Notes: generated from the sequence alone by a model not told the origin. Counted from the stretch's first letter, positions 25,630-35,362 are shown. The stretch is DNA of 63,507 nucleotides from JAYVJH01 sp043777595 (GCA_043777595.1 JAYWHT010000025.1:1-63507); one strand, 5' to 3'. Made by a program: numbers and translations.

Positions 25630-26726
25630 AAGTAATCATCTCTGGAGGCGGTACAGGTGGGCATATTTATCCAGCCATTGCCATTGCAAATCAGCTAAAA
25701 ACCATAGACCCAACTACTCAGCTACTGTTTGTGGGGGCCGAAGGTAAAATGGAGATGGAAAAAGTACCTAAGGCAGGCTATAAGATTGTTGGCCTGCCTG
25801 TTGTTGGTATTCAGCGGTCATTGTCGCTCGGCAATTTATTGTTTCCGTTCAAACTGATTAGTAGCCTACTCAAAGCCCGCACTATTATCAAAAACTTTAA
25901 GCCAGATGTAGCCGTTGGGGTAGGTGGCTTTGCGAGTGGGCCGTTGCTGATGGTAGCATCAATAATGGGAGTACCGACACTTATTCAAGAACAGAACTCG
26001 CACGCAGGTATAACCAATAAATTATTGGCCAAACGTGCCAAAAAAATATGCGTAGCCTATCCAGACATGGAACGGTTTTTTGAAGCCAGTAAAATTAAAT
26101 TGACAGGCAACCCTGTCCGAAAAGATATATTGGACGTTGGTAATAAACAAGAAGCAGCGTACAGTCGTTTTGGATTAGACTCAACCAAAAAAACACTACT
26201 TGTAATAGGTGGTAGCTTGGGTGCCAAAACAATCAACGAAAGTATTGAGGCAGGGCTGAAACAATTTGTCGAAAAGGGCTATCAGGTTTTGTGGCAAACA
26301 GGCAAGCTGTATATCGATAAAGCAAAGGCGGCTGTGCAAGAACTTAAAACTAATAATGTAGTAGTTTTCGATTTTATTTATGAAATGGACATGGCATACA
26401 GTGTAGCCGACGTAGTTGTATCGAGAGCGGGAGCATTGTCGGTTTCAGAGTTGTGTATAGTTGGCAAGCCAGCTATTTTGGTGCCTTTTCCGTTTGCCGC
26501 CGAAGACCACCAAACTCAAAATGCACTCAGTCTGGTCAATCAGTCCGCTGCGCTGATGCTAAGAGACCAAGATGCTAAAAACGAGTTGGTAGCGGTAACA
26601 CTTGGATTATTGGCAGACATAAAAAAACAAATAGAACTGAGTAAAAATATCAGAACCTTAGCCAAACCCAACGCCGCACAAGAAATAGCAGAAGAAGTGA
26701 TAAAATGTATGATGTATGATGTATGA
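25626..26726 (+). CDS. murG: UDP-GlcNAc:lipid I N-acetylglucosaminyltransferase
   Basis: 366 residues. It makes lipid II at the inner face of the membrane. The G-loop ISGGGTGGHIYPAIAIA is at residues 4-20, a second G-rich loop VIGGSLGAKTINE at about 195-207, and VVSRAGALSVSEL and PFPFAAEDHQTQNA contact the nucleotide sugar. It overlaps ftsW (ATGA). The last codons and the stop lie in a 7-bp tandem repeat (26705-26731), so slippage could change the C-terminal MMYDV. Confidence 0.97.
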   Translation: MKVIISGGGTGGHIYPAIAIANQLKTIDPTTQLLFVGAEGKMEMEKVPKAGYKIVGLPVVGIQRSLSLGNLLFPFKLISSLLKARTIIKNFKPDVAVGVGGFASGPLLMVASIMGVPTLIQEQNSHAGITNKLLAKRAKKICVAYPDMERFFEASKIKLTGNPVRKDILDVGNKQEAAYSRFGLDSTKKTLLVIGGSLGAKTINESIEAGLKQFVEKGYQVLWQTGKLYIDKAKAAVQELKTNNVVVFDFIYEMDMAYSVADVVVSRAGALSVSELCIVGKPAILVPFPFAAEDHQTQNALSLVNQSAALMLRDQDAKNELVAVTLGLLADIKKQIELSKNIRTLAKPNAAQEIAEEVIKCMMYDV

Positions 26727-26731
26727 TGTAT
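26705..26731 (+). repeat. Heptanucleotide tandem repeat at the murG stop
   Basis: ATGTATG repeated three times plus a partial fourth copy; the murG stop codon (26724-26726) lies inside. Confidence 0.85.
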
Positions 26732-26800
26732 ATTTATCGTTCCTTACTATAATCGAATTATACCAAAACTCAATAACTCAGCCACCCAAAACTGTTTCAG

Positions 26801-28192
26801 ATGACTATTAAAGACTATAAATATATTTATTTTTTGGGAATCGGTGGAATCGGTATGAGTGCGCTTGCTCGGTGGTTTAAGGCCAATGGCTTTGAAGTAT
26901 ATGGCTATGACCGCACAGCCACACCATTGACCGATGCACTCGTTGAGGAAGGAATAAGCATACATTTTGATGATGATGTCGAACAAATACCTACATATTT
27001 CAAAGACAATCCGACTCAGACCTTAGTAGTGCTTACGCCAGCTATACCCAAAGACCATGCTGAATGGAACTACCTGAAAAGCAACGAGTTTACGATTCAG
27101 AAGCGGTCGCAGGTGTTGGGGTTGCTGTCGGCAGGAATGTTTACGATAGCTGTGGCGGGTACTCATGGCAAGACTACTACGTCGTCGATGATTGCACATT
27201 TGCTCAAACATTCTGACCTGAATTGTACTGCCTTTTTGGGAGGCATTACCCAAAACTATGGTACAAATATGCTACTCAACGAGCCTTCGGGCAGCTTGGG
27301 CGAGGTGTTTTGTGTAGTCGAAGCCGATGAATTTGATAGGTCATTTTTGACACTTTTTCCTGATATTGCAGTCGTAACATCAACCGATGCCGACCACCTT
27401 GACATTTATGGCGACCACAATGCACTACTCGATTCGTTTGGGGCTTTTGTGGGTCAAATCAAAACTAATGGGCAGTTTTTTATGCAAAAAGACTTACAAT
27501 TAGGTACTTACGCCAATGCCAAAGTGAGTAGCTATGGCTTGAATGGTGGTGATTTTTGGGCCGATAACGTCCGAATCGAAAACGCCTGTTTTGTGTTTGA
27601 TTTTGTGTATTCCAACGGAAAAATTGAGGCTGTAGCTATGCCGTTGCCAGGTTTTCATAACGTCGAAAATGCCGTGGCCGCAGCGGCGGTAGGCTTGGCT
27701 GTTGGGCTTTCAGAAATACAAATAAAAGCAGGATTGGGTACTTTTAGAGGTGTAAAAAGACGATTTGAATATCATTTAAAAACAGATAAAATAGTACTTA
27801 TTGACGACTACGCCCATCACCCAACTGAAGTAACGGCATTTCTGAAATCAATTAGAGCTTTATATCCAAACAGAACTATTACGGCTGTCTTTCAGCCACA
27901 TTTGTATAGTCGTACCAAAGATTTTGTAGTTGGTTTTGCCGAAAGTTTGTCGTTGGCCGATAGCCTTATTTTGTTGGATATTTACCCAGCCCGTGAGCTA
28001 CCGATGGAAGGGGTAACGTCCAAAATTATTTTTGACTTGGTTACAATTTCTGACAAAATAATGTGCCAAAAGACTGAGTTATTGGCCATTCTTGAAAATA
28101 AAAATACTGATATTGTAGTAACAATCGGGGCAGGAGACATAGATACGCTGGTAGGGCCTGTTAAGGAGTTACTGAGCCAAACAAAAAAATAA
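26801..28192 (+). CDS. murC: UDP-N-acetylmuramate-L-alanine ligase
   Basis: 463 residues. The N-terminal FLGIGGIGMSALARWF binds UDP-MurNAc; the P-loop AGTHGKTTTSSMIAH is at about 113-127; SYGLN-, VEADEFDRSFL and IDDYAHHPTEV are MurC signatures. It adds L-Ala, the first peptide residue. It is 74 bp after murG and overlaps ftsQ by one base. Confidence 0.97.
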   Translation: MTIKDYKYIYFLGIGGIGMSALARWFKANGFEVYGYDRTATPLTDALVEEGISIHFDDDVEQIPTYFKDNPTQTLVVLTPAIPKDHAEWNYLKSNEFTIQKRSQVLGLLSAGMFTIAVAGTHGKTTTSSMIAHLLKHSDLNCTAFLGGITQNYGTNMLLNEPSGSLGEVFCVVEADEFDRSFLTLFPDIAVVTSTDADHLDIYGDHNALLDSFGAFVGQIKTNGQFFMQKDLQLGTYANAKVSSYGLNGGDFWADNVRIENACFVFDFVYSNGKIEAVAMPLPGFHNVENAVAAAAVGLAVGLSEIQIKAGLGTFRGVKRRFEYHLKTDKIVLIDDYAHHPTEVTAFLKSIRALYPNRTITAVFQPHLYSRTKDFVVGFAESLSLADSLILLDIYPARELPMEGVTSKIIFDLVTISDKIMCQKTELLAILENKNTDIVVTIGAGDIDTLVGPVKELLSQTKK

Positions 28193-28947
28193 TGAAAACT
28201 CGATATTGGTGGATTTTGGGGCTGGGAATTGTAGTTGGGGCTATTGTATTTGCTGAAATATGGCAACAACGTCAGCTATGTGGTGGCCTAATTGTAAACT
28301 TAGATAAGCAAGCAACCTATCCGTTTTTTGACGAGCAAGACATCAAAAACTTAGCCAATGGTAAAGAGTCCTTAGAAAATACTTTGCTGAGTACCATAGA
28401 CCTCAAAGCAGTAGAGGAGAGAGTAAAGAAAAACCGCTTGATAAAAAATTGTCAGGTTTCTCGTAATTTATTCGGTAATTTACTAATTAGTATCGAACAG
28501 CAACGACCGATAGCTCGGCTTATCAATACCTCGTCAGAGCTAAATAGCTATGTATATGCTGGTGGCCGATACTTGACTGATACAGGTGCTGTGATTCCGC
28601 TTTCTGGAAAATTTACTGCACGTACTGTTTTGGTTTCTGGTACATTTTTTCGAGATTTGAACAATATAAAGACAAAAAACGGACAAAATCTATTAAAGTT
28701 ACTCATAAAAATAAATGAAGATAGCTTCTGGAAAGCCCAAATAGCAGAATTACAAGTAGATGAAGTGGGGGAGGTAACGATTATTCCACAAGTAGGAACG
28801 CACGTCATTGAGTTTGGTTCGGCAGACGGCTTTGAAGCAAAATTCAATAAATTAAAAATATTTTATAAAAAAATATTGCCAATACAAGGCTGGGAAAAAT
28901 ACAGTAGAGTAAGCGTAAAGTTTAGAAATCAGATTGTTTGTCAGTAA
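28192..28947 (+). CDS. ftsQ: Cell division protein FtsQ-like
   Basis: 251 residues. It has a short cytoplasmic start, one membrane helix (WWILGLGIVVGAIVFAEIW) and a periplasmic part with a POTRA-like segment (LLSTIDLKAVEERVKKNRLIKNCQVSRNLFGNLLISIEQQRPIARL). As usual in Bacteroidota the sequence is poorly conserved; position between murC and ftsA supports the name. It links early and late divisome proteins. Confidence 0.82.
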   Translation: MKTRYWWILGLGIVVGAIVFAEIWQQRQLCGGLIVNLDKQATYPFFDEQDIKNLANGKESLENTLLSTIDLKAVEERVKKNRLIKNCQVSRNLFGNLLISIEQQRPIARLINTSSELNSYVYAGGRYLTDTGAVIPLSGKFTARTVLVSGTFFRDLNNIKTKNGQNLLKLLIKINEDSFWKAQIAELQVDEVGEVTIIPQVGTHVIEFGSADGFEAKFNKLKIFYKKILPIQGWEKYSRVSVKFRNQIVCQ

Positions 28948-28982
28948 ATTACTACCTATCCACACTATAATATTAACTGCAA

Positions 28983-30350
28983 ATGGAACAAGAAATGAGT
29001 TTTGATTTAGGAATAGACATTGGCAGCAGCGCAGTGCGTGTTGTCTTGACAAGACCAATCGCAAATAAGGAGGGACACACTACGCTCGAAATCGTTGGGC
29101 TGGGTAAAGCCCCCTGTATGGGTGTCAGCAAAGGAAATATCAATAATTTAGATAGAACTTCGGAGGCCATTGAGGCCGCTCTCAAAGAAGCCATGGTCAA
29201 AGGAGGGTATTTACTTTCTGAAATGCCCAATGACCTGTTTGCAAATGTGAATGTGAGCGGGAAAAACATCAAAATTAAGTCAGATTTTAGTACCATCACA
29301 AGAAAAACACCAGGCAATGGCGTTAAGAATCAAGATATTAAACAACTCTTTGATGATGTTCACAAAACTGTCGTTGCAGATGGTACTAAGATAGTTCATG
29401 TATTGCCTATTGATTTTAATGTAGGCGAAGATGACCAAATCTATGACCCAATTGGTAGAATAGGGAGAAAATTAGGTGGTGATTTTCAGGTAATTACTGG
29501 TAATGTTTCAGATTTAGAATACATTAAGCAAACACTAAAGCTGGCAGACCATCGGCTGGTAAGGAGTGAGTTTGTGGTTTCGCCACTGGCTGCAGCTTTG
29601 TCGGTTTTGGACGAAAAACAAAAGAAAATGGGTGTAGCATTGGTGGATATTGGTGGCGGTACAACAGATGTAGCTATTTTCCACAAAGGTATTACCCGAC
29701 ACATTGCTATATTGCCTTTTGCTGGCAATCACATCACGAGCGACATCGAAGAGTATTTTAATTTGGACAACGAGAGTGCCGAAAGTGCTAAATTTGCCGT
29801 TCCAAGTTCTGACCCAGCCTCTTGTTTGGATAGTATGTTGTTGGTAGTACCAACAGCCGACGGTATGCCGCCAATAGAGATTTTTGCCAAAAATGTTGCC
29901 AAAATCATTCAGGCTCGCCTCCGTGAAATTGCTGCTATGGTTTATGCCGAACTCAAACGAGCAGGCTATCACGACAAACTCGGTGCAGGTATTGTACTCA
30001 CGGGTGGGTCGTCTAAAATTCAGAATATAGACAAGACATTTGCTCAGATTACGGGTATATCTACTCAAATTGGCAAACTAAAAGGTATCGAAAAAATAAA
30101 TGTGAATGAGCAAATAATATCTGACTCGTCGTGGGCAACGGCTCTGGGATTGGCGTGGTTAGATGTAAAAAAGCTCGATGCCCGTATTCCTGACAACAAT
30201 GACGGCAACGCTGGCGATGACGACAACGGATATGAAAGAACCCCGCCACCAACTAAGCCGTTGGGTTGGTCTGGGGGAGCTGGTTGGAAACAAGGTCTGA
30301 AAGATGTGTTGGGTAGTATGGTAACAGATAAAATAGTCGATAAATATTAA
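28983..30350 (+). CDS. ftsA: Cell division protein FtsA
   Basis: 455 residues with the actin-like ATPase fold. SFDLGIDIGSSAVRVVL is phosphate 1, VALVDIGGGTTDVAIF phosphate 2 and GIVLTGGSSKIQNI the adenosine motif. A Gly/Asp-rich linker and a C-terminal amphipathic segment (WKQGLKDVLGSMVTDKI) may bind the membrane. It tethers FtsZ. Followed by ftsZ after 3 bp. Confidence 0.95.
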   Translation: MEQEMSFDLGIDIGSSAVRVVLTRPIANKEGHTTLEIVGLGKAPCMGVSKGNINNLDRTSEAIEAALKEAMVKGGYLLSEMPNDLFANVNVSGKNIKIKSDFSTITRKTPGNGVKNQDIKQLFDDVHKTVVADGTKIVHVLPIDFNVGEDDQIYDPIGRIGRKLGGDFQVITGNVSDLEYIKQTLKLADHRLVRSEFVVSPLAAALSVLDEKQKKMGVALVDIGGGTTDVAIFHKGITRHIAILPFAGNHITSDIEEYFNLDNESAESAKFAVPSSDPASCLDSMLLVVPTADGMPPIEIFAKNVAKIIQARLREIAAMVYAELKRAGYHDKLGAGIVLTGGSSKIQNIDKTFAQITGISTQIGKLKGIEKINVNEQIISDSSWATALGLAWLDVKKLDARIPDNNDGNAGDDDNGYERTPPPTKPLGWSGGAGWKQGLKDVLGSMVTDKIVDKY

Positions 30351-30353
30351 GCC

Positions 30354-31808
30354 ATGACAGAGTACCATAAGAATATATTGAAACACGACTATACATTTGA
30401 ACTCAGACAAACACCACCCAATATGGAACAGCAACCACCCATCATCAAAGTAGTAGGCGTTGGCGGTGCGGGCAGCAATGCCGTGTCTCACATGCTCAAA
30501 TATAAGGACATAAAGGGGGTTGAGTATGTGGTCTGTAATACCGACAAACAAGCATTGTCGAGCAACGTTACTCAGGACAAAATTCAGCTTGGTGCAGAGT
30601 TACTCAAAGGGCTGGGGGCTGGTACAAATGCTGCCAGTGGGCGTGCCGCTGCCGAGGAAAGCATTGAGTACATTAGGGCGATAATGCAACCGCCGATTCA
30701 GATGGTGTTTATTACGGCAGGCATGGGCGGTGGTACAGGTACAGGTGCAGCCCCTGTTGTGGCTCAAGTAGCCAGAGAAATGGGTATGCTCACAGTAGCC
30801 ATCGTAACCGCTCCTCGCAATGGTGAAGGCCGCATAAAAAAGAAACAGGCATTGGAGGGCATTAACTTACTAAAAGAGCATTGTGATACGGTATTGGTGG
30901 TTTTGAACGACCAGCTCGCAAAGTTGCATGGAAGTATGCCACGCTCGCAGGCCAATAAATATGCAGACGATGTGCTGGCCAATGCCGTAAAAAGTATTGC
31001 TGAGATTATTACGATTGAAGGCCAGGCTAACTCAGACTTTATGGACGTAAAGCGTATTTTAGAAAACGCTGGAACGTCGGTAATGGCTTCGGCAACGGCC
31101 GCTGGCGACAATAGAGCTATTTTGGCCATCGAAGAAGCACTCAAATCGCCATTGCTCAACAACAGAGACATAAAAGGCGCAAAACGAATATTGATTACGA
31201 TTACATCAAGCACTGAGTTTGAAACTACCTATGACGACGAAACAGCCATAGGCCAGTACATGGCATCACTCATAGGCGACGAAACAGACCAAACCAAAAT
31301 AGGAACAGTTATCGACGACTCTCTTGGTGAAAATCTACAGGTAACTGTTATAGCAGCGGGCTTTGAAGATTCGCATCTGCCCTTTACAGAAGGCATGTAT
31401 GCTGACAAATCGGTAGAACCTGTAATAAAGCATGAGCCAAAAATAGCTGATGTTGAGCCTGTTATGATTGAAAAAAAGCCATTTATAATCGAGAAAGAGT
31501 CAGTTGAGATTGCGATAGAGCCTATTAAAGTATATGAAAACGCAACTGATACTAACTCGGGCAATGTGGTAAGCGTAAAAATAGCACCCCAAGTGCAAGA
31601 AGTGAATTTACCGCACAAAACACCAGAACCCAAAGAAGATTTGACCGCAGTGAAGCAAATGATACAAGACATTGTCGATAATAAATACACGGAAAAAATG
31701 CTTGATAAACCCGCTTATTTACGTCAAAAGGTTGTGTTTGAAAACAAACCCGCAATGCCTGACAGTAAGTTTAATAGAATAAAATTAGATACAATTCCAA
31801 AACGGTGA
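30354..31808 (+). CDS. ftsZ: Cell division protein FtsZ
   Basis: 484 residues, tubulin-like GTPase. VVGVGGAGSNAVSHM, the tubulin signature GMGGGTGTGAAPVVA and NVTQDKIQLG are present. The T7-loop equivalent is in NSDFMDVKRILENAG. The long linker (about 340-460) is Glu/Val/Pro-rich. The start at 30354 adds about 23 residues before MEQQPPIIKV; the inner ATG at 30423 is an alternative. The stop overlaps the next gene's GTG. Confidence 0.97.
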   Translation: MTEYHKNILKHDYTFELRQTPPNMEQQPPIIKVVGVGGAGSNAVSHMLKYKDIKGVEYVVCNTDKQALSSNVTQDKIQLGAELLKGLGAGTNAASGRAAAEESIEYIRAIMQPPIQMVFITAGMGGGTGTGAAPVVAQVAREMGMLTVAIVTAPRNGEGRIKKKQALEGINLLKEHCDTVLVVLNDQLAKLHGSMPRSQANKYADDVLANAVKSIAEIITIEGQANSDFMDVKRILENAGTSVMASATAAGDNRAILAIEEALKSPLLNNRDIKGAKRILITITSSTEFETTYDDETAIGQYMASLIGDETDQTKIGTVIDDSLGENLQVTVIAAGFEDSHLPFTEGMYADKSVEPVIKHEPKIADVEPVMIEKKPFIIEKESVEIAIEPIKVYENATDTNSGNVVSVKIAPQVQEVNLPHKTPEPKEDLTAVKQMIQDIVDNKYTEKMLDKPAYLRQKVVFENKPAMPDSKFNRIKLDTIPKR

Positions 31809-32530
31809 TTGAGCAAGTCAAAACAGAACTATTAGCAAAAGGCAGCCCCGAAAAGGCTGCTTTTTTGTGTAGATTTTTTAAAACAGGTAAAGGTCAATAT
31901 GCCGAGGGTGATGTTTTTGTGGGTGTAACCAACCCCGAAGTAAGAGCCATGGCCAAAAAATATGGCGACTTACCACTGACCGAAATCGAAACGCTACTAC
32001 ATGACCCAATCCATGAAATACGGCTACTGGCATTGGTGATGTTGGTCAATCGGTTTGAAAAAGCCAGCCGTAAATCGCAACAAGTGTGGACAAATAGCCC
32101 ACAAATCAGAAAAGATATTTTCGAGTTGTATTTGCGTAACTTAGACTACATCAATAACTGGGATCTGGTCGATGTGTCTTGTCATAAAATCGTTGGGGCT
32201 TATCTGCTTGACAAAGACCGAGATACACTTTATGAATTGGCCGCTCGCCCTCATCTATGGTCGCAGCGGGTAGCTATGGTTTCTACTTTTTGTTTTATCC
32301 AAAATCAACAAGTAACCGATACCTACCAAATAGCTGAAACACTCCTCAACCACCCGCACGACCTCATACATAAAGCCGTGGGCTGGATGCTCAGAGAAGC
32401 GGGCAAACGAGACGAGGGCGTGCTGGAAGATTTTTTACAAAGCCACATCAGGCAAATGCCTCGAACGGCTCTGCGATATGCCATTGAGCATTTTGAAGAA
32501 ACAAAACGAAAACATTATCTCAGTCTTTAA
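31805..32530 (+). CDS. DNA alkylation repair protein, AlkD-like
   Basis: 241 residues of helical HEAT-like repeats. GDVFVGVTNPEVRAMAKKYGDLP, EIRLLALVMLVNRFEKA, YINNWDLVDVSCHKIVGAYL and HKAVGWMLREAGKRDE are typical of AlkD-type glycosylases that remove N3- or N7-alkylated bases. The start is GTG at 31805, overlapping the ftsZ stop by 3-4 bp. It is unrelated to division but probably co-transcribed. Confidence 0.9.
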   Translation: MIEQVKTELLAKGSPEKAAFLCRFFKTGKGQYAEGDVFVGVTNPEVRAMAKKYGDLPLTEIETLLHDPIHEIRLLALVMLVNRFEKASRKSQQVWTNSPQIRKDIFELYLRNLDYINNWDLVDVSCHKIVGAYLLDKDRDTLYELAARPHLWSQRVAMVSTFCFIQNQQVTDTYQIAETLLNHPHDLIHKAVGWMLREAGKRDEGVLEDFLQSHIRQMPRTALRYAIEHFEETKRKHYLSL

Positions 32531-32540
32531 AAATCTTGCG

Positions 32541-32548
32541 TAACTTTG
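32541..32548 (+). promoter_or_regulatory. -7 box of accD
   Basis: TAACTTTG, an exact TAnnTTTG match. It lies after an in-frame ATG at 32536, which is therefore not a real start. Confidence 0.65.
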
Positions 32549-32597
32549 AGACAAAATTAGTCGTGAGTCATGTGTCGTGGGAGTATTCTCAACTTTA

Positions 32598-32625
32598 CAT
32601 CTCACATCTCACATCTCACATCTAC
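32598..32625 (+). repeat. Heptanucleotide tandem repeat before accD
   Basis: ACATCTC occurs about four times in tandem in the leader, immediately before the accD ATG at 32629. Confidence 0.85.
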
Positions 32626-32628
32626 GAA

Positions 32629-33471
32629 ATGTCCTGGTTTACTCGCAAAGAAAAGGGGATTCAGACCCCAACCGATATGAAACGTGAAGCCCCAGATGGG
32701 CTTTGGTATCAGTGTCCTGAATGTAAAAGTGTGATTCACAGCCGTATTCATAAGATTAGCACTTATACCTGCGGTAGCTGCAACTACCACGAAAAAATTG
32801 GCTCAGAAGAATATTTTGAGATTTTATTCGACGATAATCAATTTACAGAACTCGATGCAACGCTCACCTCTGCCGACCCGCTCAATTTTACAGACACCAA
32901 AAACTACAAAGACCGTATCAGAGATACTGTCAAAAAAACAGGCTTACGAGATGCCGCCCGAACTGGCTATGGCCAAATAAACGGCATAGACTTGGTCGTG
33001 GCTTGCATGGACTTTAAGTTTATTGGCGGCTCGATGGGTTCAGTGGTAGGCGAAAAAATTGCGAGGGCTATTGACTATTCACTCAAAAACAATATTCCGT
33101 TCCTGATGATTTCACGGTCGGGTGGAGCCAGAATGATGGAAGCGGGCTATTCGCTCATGCAACTCGGTAAAACATCGGCCAAGTTGGCATTGTTGTCAGA
33201 AGCCAAAATACCGTATATTTCGCTCTTGACTGACCCCACAACTGGTGGCGTAACGGCCTCGTTTGCCATGCTCGGCGACTTTAATATTGCCGAGCCTGGG
33301 GCATTGATTGGCTTTGCTGGCCCGCGTGTAATCCGTGAAACCATTGGCAAAGATCTACCCAAAGGCTTTCAGAGTTCAGAGTTTGTGCTGGAGCATGGCT
33401 TTTTAGATTTTATTGTCGATAGAAAAGACCTCAAAGACAAGTTAGTGCGTTTGTTGAAAATGTTGAAATAG
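32629..33471 (+). CDS. accD: Acetyl-CoA carboxylase carboxyltransferase beta subunit
   Basis: 280 residues from MSWFTRKEKG. The N-terminal zinc ribbon has CPEC and CGSCNYHEKI (about 27-50). The crotonase-fold core has MDFKFIGGSMGSVVGEKIARAIDYSL, SRSGGARMMEAGYSLMQL and DPTTGGVTASFAMLGD. It transfers CO2 from carboxybiotin to acetyl-CoA as the first step of fatty acid synthesis, with AccA. The start is set by the promoter at 32541. Confidence 0.97.
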   Translation: MSWFTRKEKGIQTPTDMKREAPDGLWYQCPECKSVIHSRIHKISTYTCGSCNYHEKIGSEEYFEILFDDNQFTELDATLTSADPLNFTDTKNYKDRIRDTVKKTGLRDAARTGYGQINGIDLVVACMDFKFIGGSMGSVVGEKIARAIDYSLKNNIPFLMISRSGGARMMEAGYSLMQLGKTSAKLALLSEAKIPYISLLTDPTTGGVTASFAMLGDFNIAEPGALIGFAGPRVIRETIGKDLPKGFQSSEFVLEHGFLDFIVDRKDLKDKLVRLLKMLK

Positions 33472-33479
33472 AAACTTCT

Positions 33480-34451
33480 ATGCGCCTTGTCAATCACCCC
33501 GTTTTGTGCAACTATTACGTTACTTATCGCTGCAATGCAACGTGTAGTTTTTGTGATATTTGGGAAAAACCATCGCCCTACGTTACCATTGAGCAAGCGA
33601 GCCGAAATATGGCCGATTTGAAAAAACTGGGTGTCAATGTCATAGATTTTACGGGTGGTGAGCCGCTACTACACCGCCAGCTACCCGAAATGCTCAAAGA
33701 AGCCAAGCGGCTGGGTTTTATTACGACCGTTACCTCAAACGGGCTGCTATACCCAAAGAATGCCGAAAAACTGCGTGGGCTGATTGACATGCTGCATTTT
33801 TCGCTCGACTCTCCCGACCAAGCTACGCATGACACAAGCCGTGGAGTGAAGTGTTTTGACAAAGTGATGGAGTCGATTCAGATAGCCAAATCAATAGGTG
33901 AGCGACCCGATATTATTTTTACAGTTTTTGAACATAACATCAACGATATTGAGCGGGTGTCCAAAGAAATATGCTTGCCCAACGACTTGATTTTGATTTT
34001 GAACCCTGTCTTTGAATATGGCTCAGTGGGGCAGAGCCTCTCCAACGAAGCACTTACGCAGCTCAGGTATTGGGGCAAACAAAAAAACGTATATCTCAAC
34101 GATGGCTTTGTGCAGCTACGGCTCGATGGCGGCAATCACACTGCGGACCCAGTATGTAGAGCGGCCAGCACTACGCTCGTTATCTCGCCCGAAAACAAAC
34201 TGGTGCTACCCTGCTACCACCTTGGTACTAAACATTTTGAGATAAACAACAACCTACACGACCTCTACCGTTCCGAAGAAGTACAAAAGCTGGTAGCCCT
34301 CGAAGGAAAGCTACCAGCCTGTGAAGGTTGCGCTATCAACTGTTATATGCAGCCCTCGTTTGCGGTTGAGGTGTCCAAGTATTGGTTCAAAGCCCTGCCA
34401 AGTACTATCAAATACAACTACCTAAAAGGCACTTGGAAGCAGTTGTTTTGA
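33480..34451 (+). CDS. Radical SAM protein with C-terminal cysteine cluster
   Basis: 323 residues. The 4Fe-4S SAM motif is YRCNATCSFCDIW (Cys18, 22, 25); FTGGEPLLH binds SAM. Toward the end, CRAAS, LPCYHLG and CEGCAINCYMQPS give six or so cysteines, suggesting an auxiliary cluster of the SPASM/twitch type. It lies 8 bp after accD. Similar proteins act on peptides or lipids; the substrate cannot be told from the neighbours. Confidence 0.85.
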   Translation: MRLVNHPVLCNYYVTYRCNATCSFCDIWEKPSPYVTIEQASRNMADLKKLGVNVIDFTGGEPLLHRQLPEMLKEAKRLGFITTVTSNGLLYPKNAEKLRGLIDMLHFSLDSPDQATHDTSRGVKCFDKVMESIQIAKSIGERPDIIFTVFEHNINDIERVSKEICLPNDLILILNPVFEYGSVGQSLSNEALTQLRYWGKQKNVYLNDGFVQLRLDGGNHTADPVCRAASTTLVISPENKLVLPCYHLGTKHFEINNNLHDLYRSEEVQKLVALEGKLPACEGCAINCYMQPSFAVEVSKYWFKALPSTIKYNYLKGTWKQLF

Positions 34452-34540
34452 GAGCGTTGTGATGGTCAAGTAGTTAATCAAAAGCTGTCAGGTATTTTTT
34501 GATTTTAAATTAGCTGGTAGATAGGTACTAATGTAGAATT

Positions 34541-34600
34541 TTGATTATCAGTAAATTATCATTTTTTCGTTATTCGTTTTTCACCTTTCACTACTTGTTA
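34541..34600 (-). repeat. AGTAGT-end dispersed repeat, copy 1
   Basis: On the minus strand AAGTAGTGAAAGGTGAAAAA begins directly at the stop codon of the next gene and continues into the A/T-rich body shared with 35275-35361, 41725-41785, 44934-45016 and 61120-61208. Confidence 0.7.
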
Positions 34601-35215
34601 GTCCTCAAACTTCATTTCAAATATCAAGTAGTGTTTTATTTTGAATTTTTTACCCCAATCCATCACATTTTCACCGCTCTGAGCCACCCCACAATAACTC
34701 TTCCAGTTACCTTCGACATGCGGTAAGATATAAGCAAATGCAGGAAATGCTTGATTAACTTTGATATTGATATCGGTACCAATATCTCTCAAACTATAAT
34801 CGTCAGAGAGTATTGCATCGTACTTTTTGTTAAGTCCTACCATCGGAAACCTAAACGAGAGCTGGAGTTTGTCATCTACTCGCCTTCCTATTACTGTCAG
34901 CGACAAAGTATCTTGTTCAATCTGACCAACTCTTGTATTCGTCTTTGAGTTTATCAAAGTATCTATTTTTCGTATTTCGCCGTCCCACATTTCTGTACAA
35001 TATACCGAAAAATACTTTCCATTAAGTTTTTGACCATTAAACTTAACCCTAAAATAATCAATGTTTTGAAACCCTAAAATATTCGTAAGTTCTTGGTCTC
35101 TGGTGCCATAGTCAGACAACATCTTTATGTCTGCCGTTGTGGCTTTTGTTTGTCCATAAGTAAGTGCAGACACAGACAGAAAAACGATTGTAAAGATTAA
35201 GTATCTCATTTTCAA
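34598..35215 (-). CDS. Hypothetical exported protein
   Basis: 205 residues, unrecognised. A clear signal peptide (MKMRYLIFTIVFLSVSALTYG, cut before QTKATT) predicts a periplasmic or secreted location. The mature part has short beta-type segments and two cysteines (YCTEMW and SYCGVAQSG). It is flanked on both sides by copies of the same dispersed repeat. No functional clue from neighbours. Confidence 0.75.
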   Translation of the reverse strand: MKMRYLIFTIVFLSVSALTYGQTKATTADIKMLSDYGTRDQELTNILGFQNIDYFRVKFNGQKLNGKYFSVYCTEMWDGEIRKIDTLINSKTNTRVGQIEQDTLSLTVIGRRVDDKLQLSFRFPMVGLNKKYDAILSDDYSLRDIGTDINIKVNQAFPAFAYILPHVEGNWKSYCGVAQSGENVMDWGKKFKIKHYLIFEMKFED

Positions 35216-35274
35216 GTAGTTTATTTGGTTTGGATTGCTTTCTGATTGTGGGTTGTAAGTAGATTTTTGTAAAC

Positions 35275-35361
35275 AAACAATATTTTGATTTATTTTAAAT
35301 GTCTGATTATTAGTTAATTACAACGTTTTTCATTAATCGTTTTTCACTATTCACTACTTAT
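35275..35361 (-). repeat. AGTAGT-end dispersed repeat, copy 2
   Basis: The minus strand reads AAGTAGTGAATAGTGAAAAA starting 4 bp after the stop of the DUF4097-like gene and runs to the upstream region of the 205-residue gene. Confidence 0.75.
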
Positions 35362-35362
35362 T

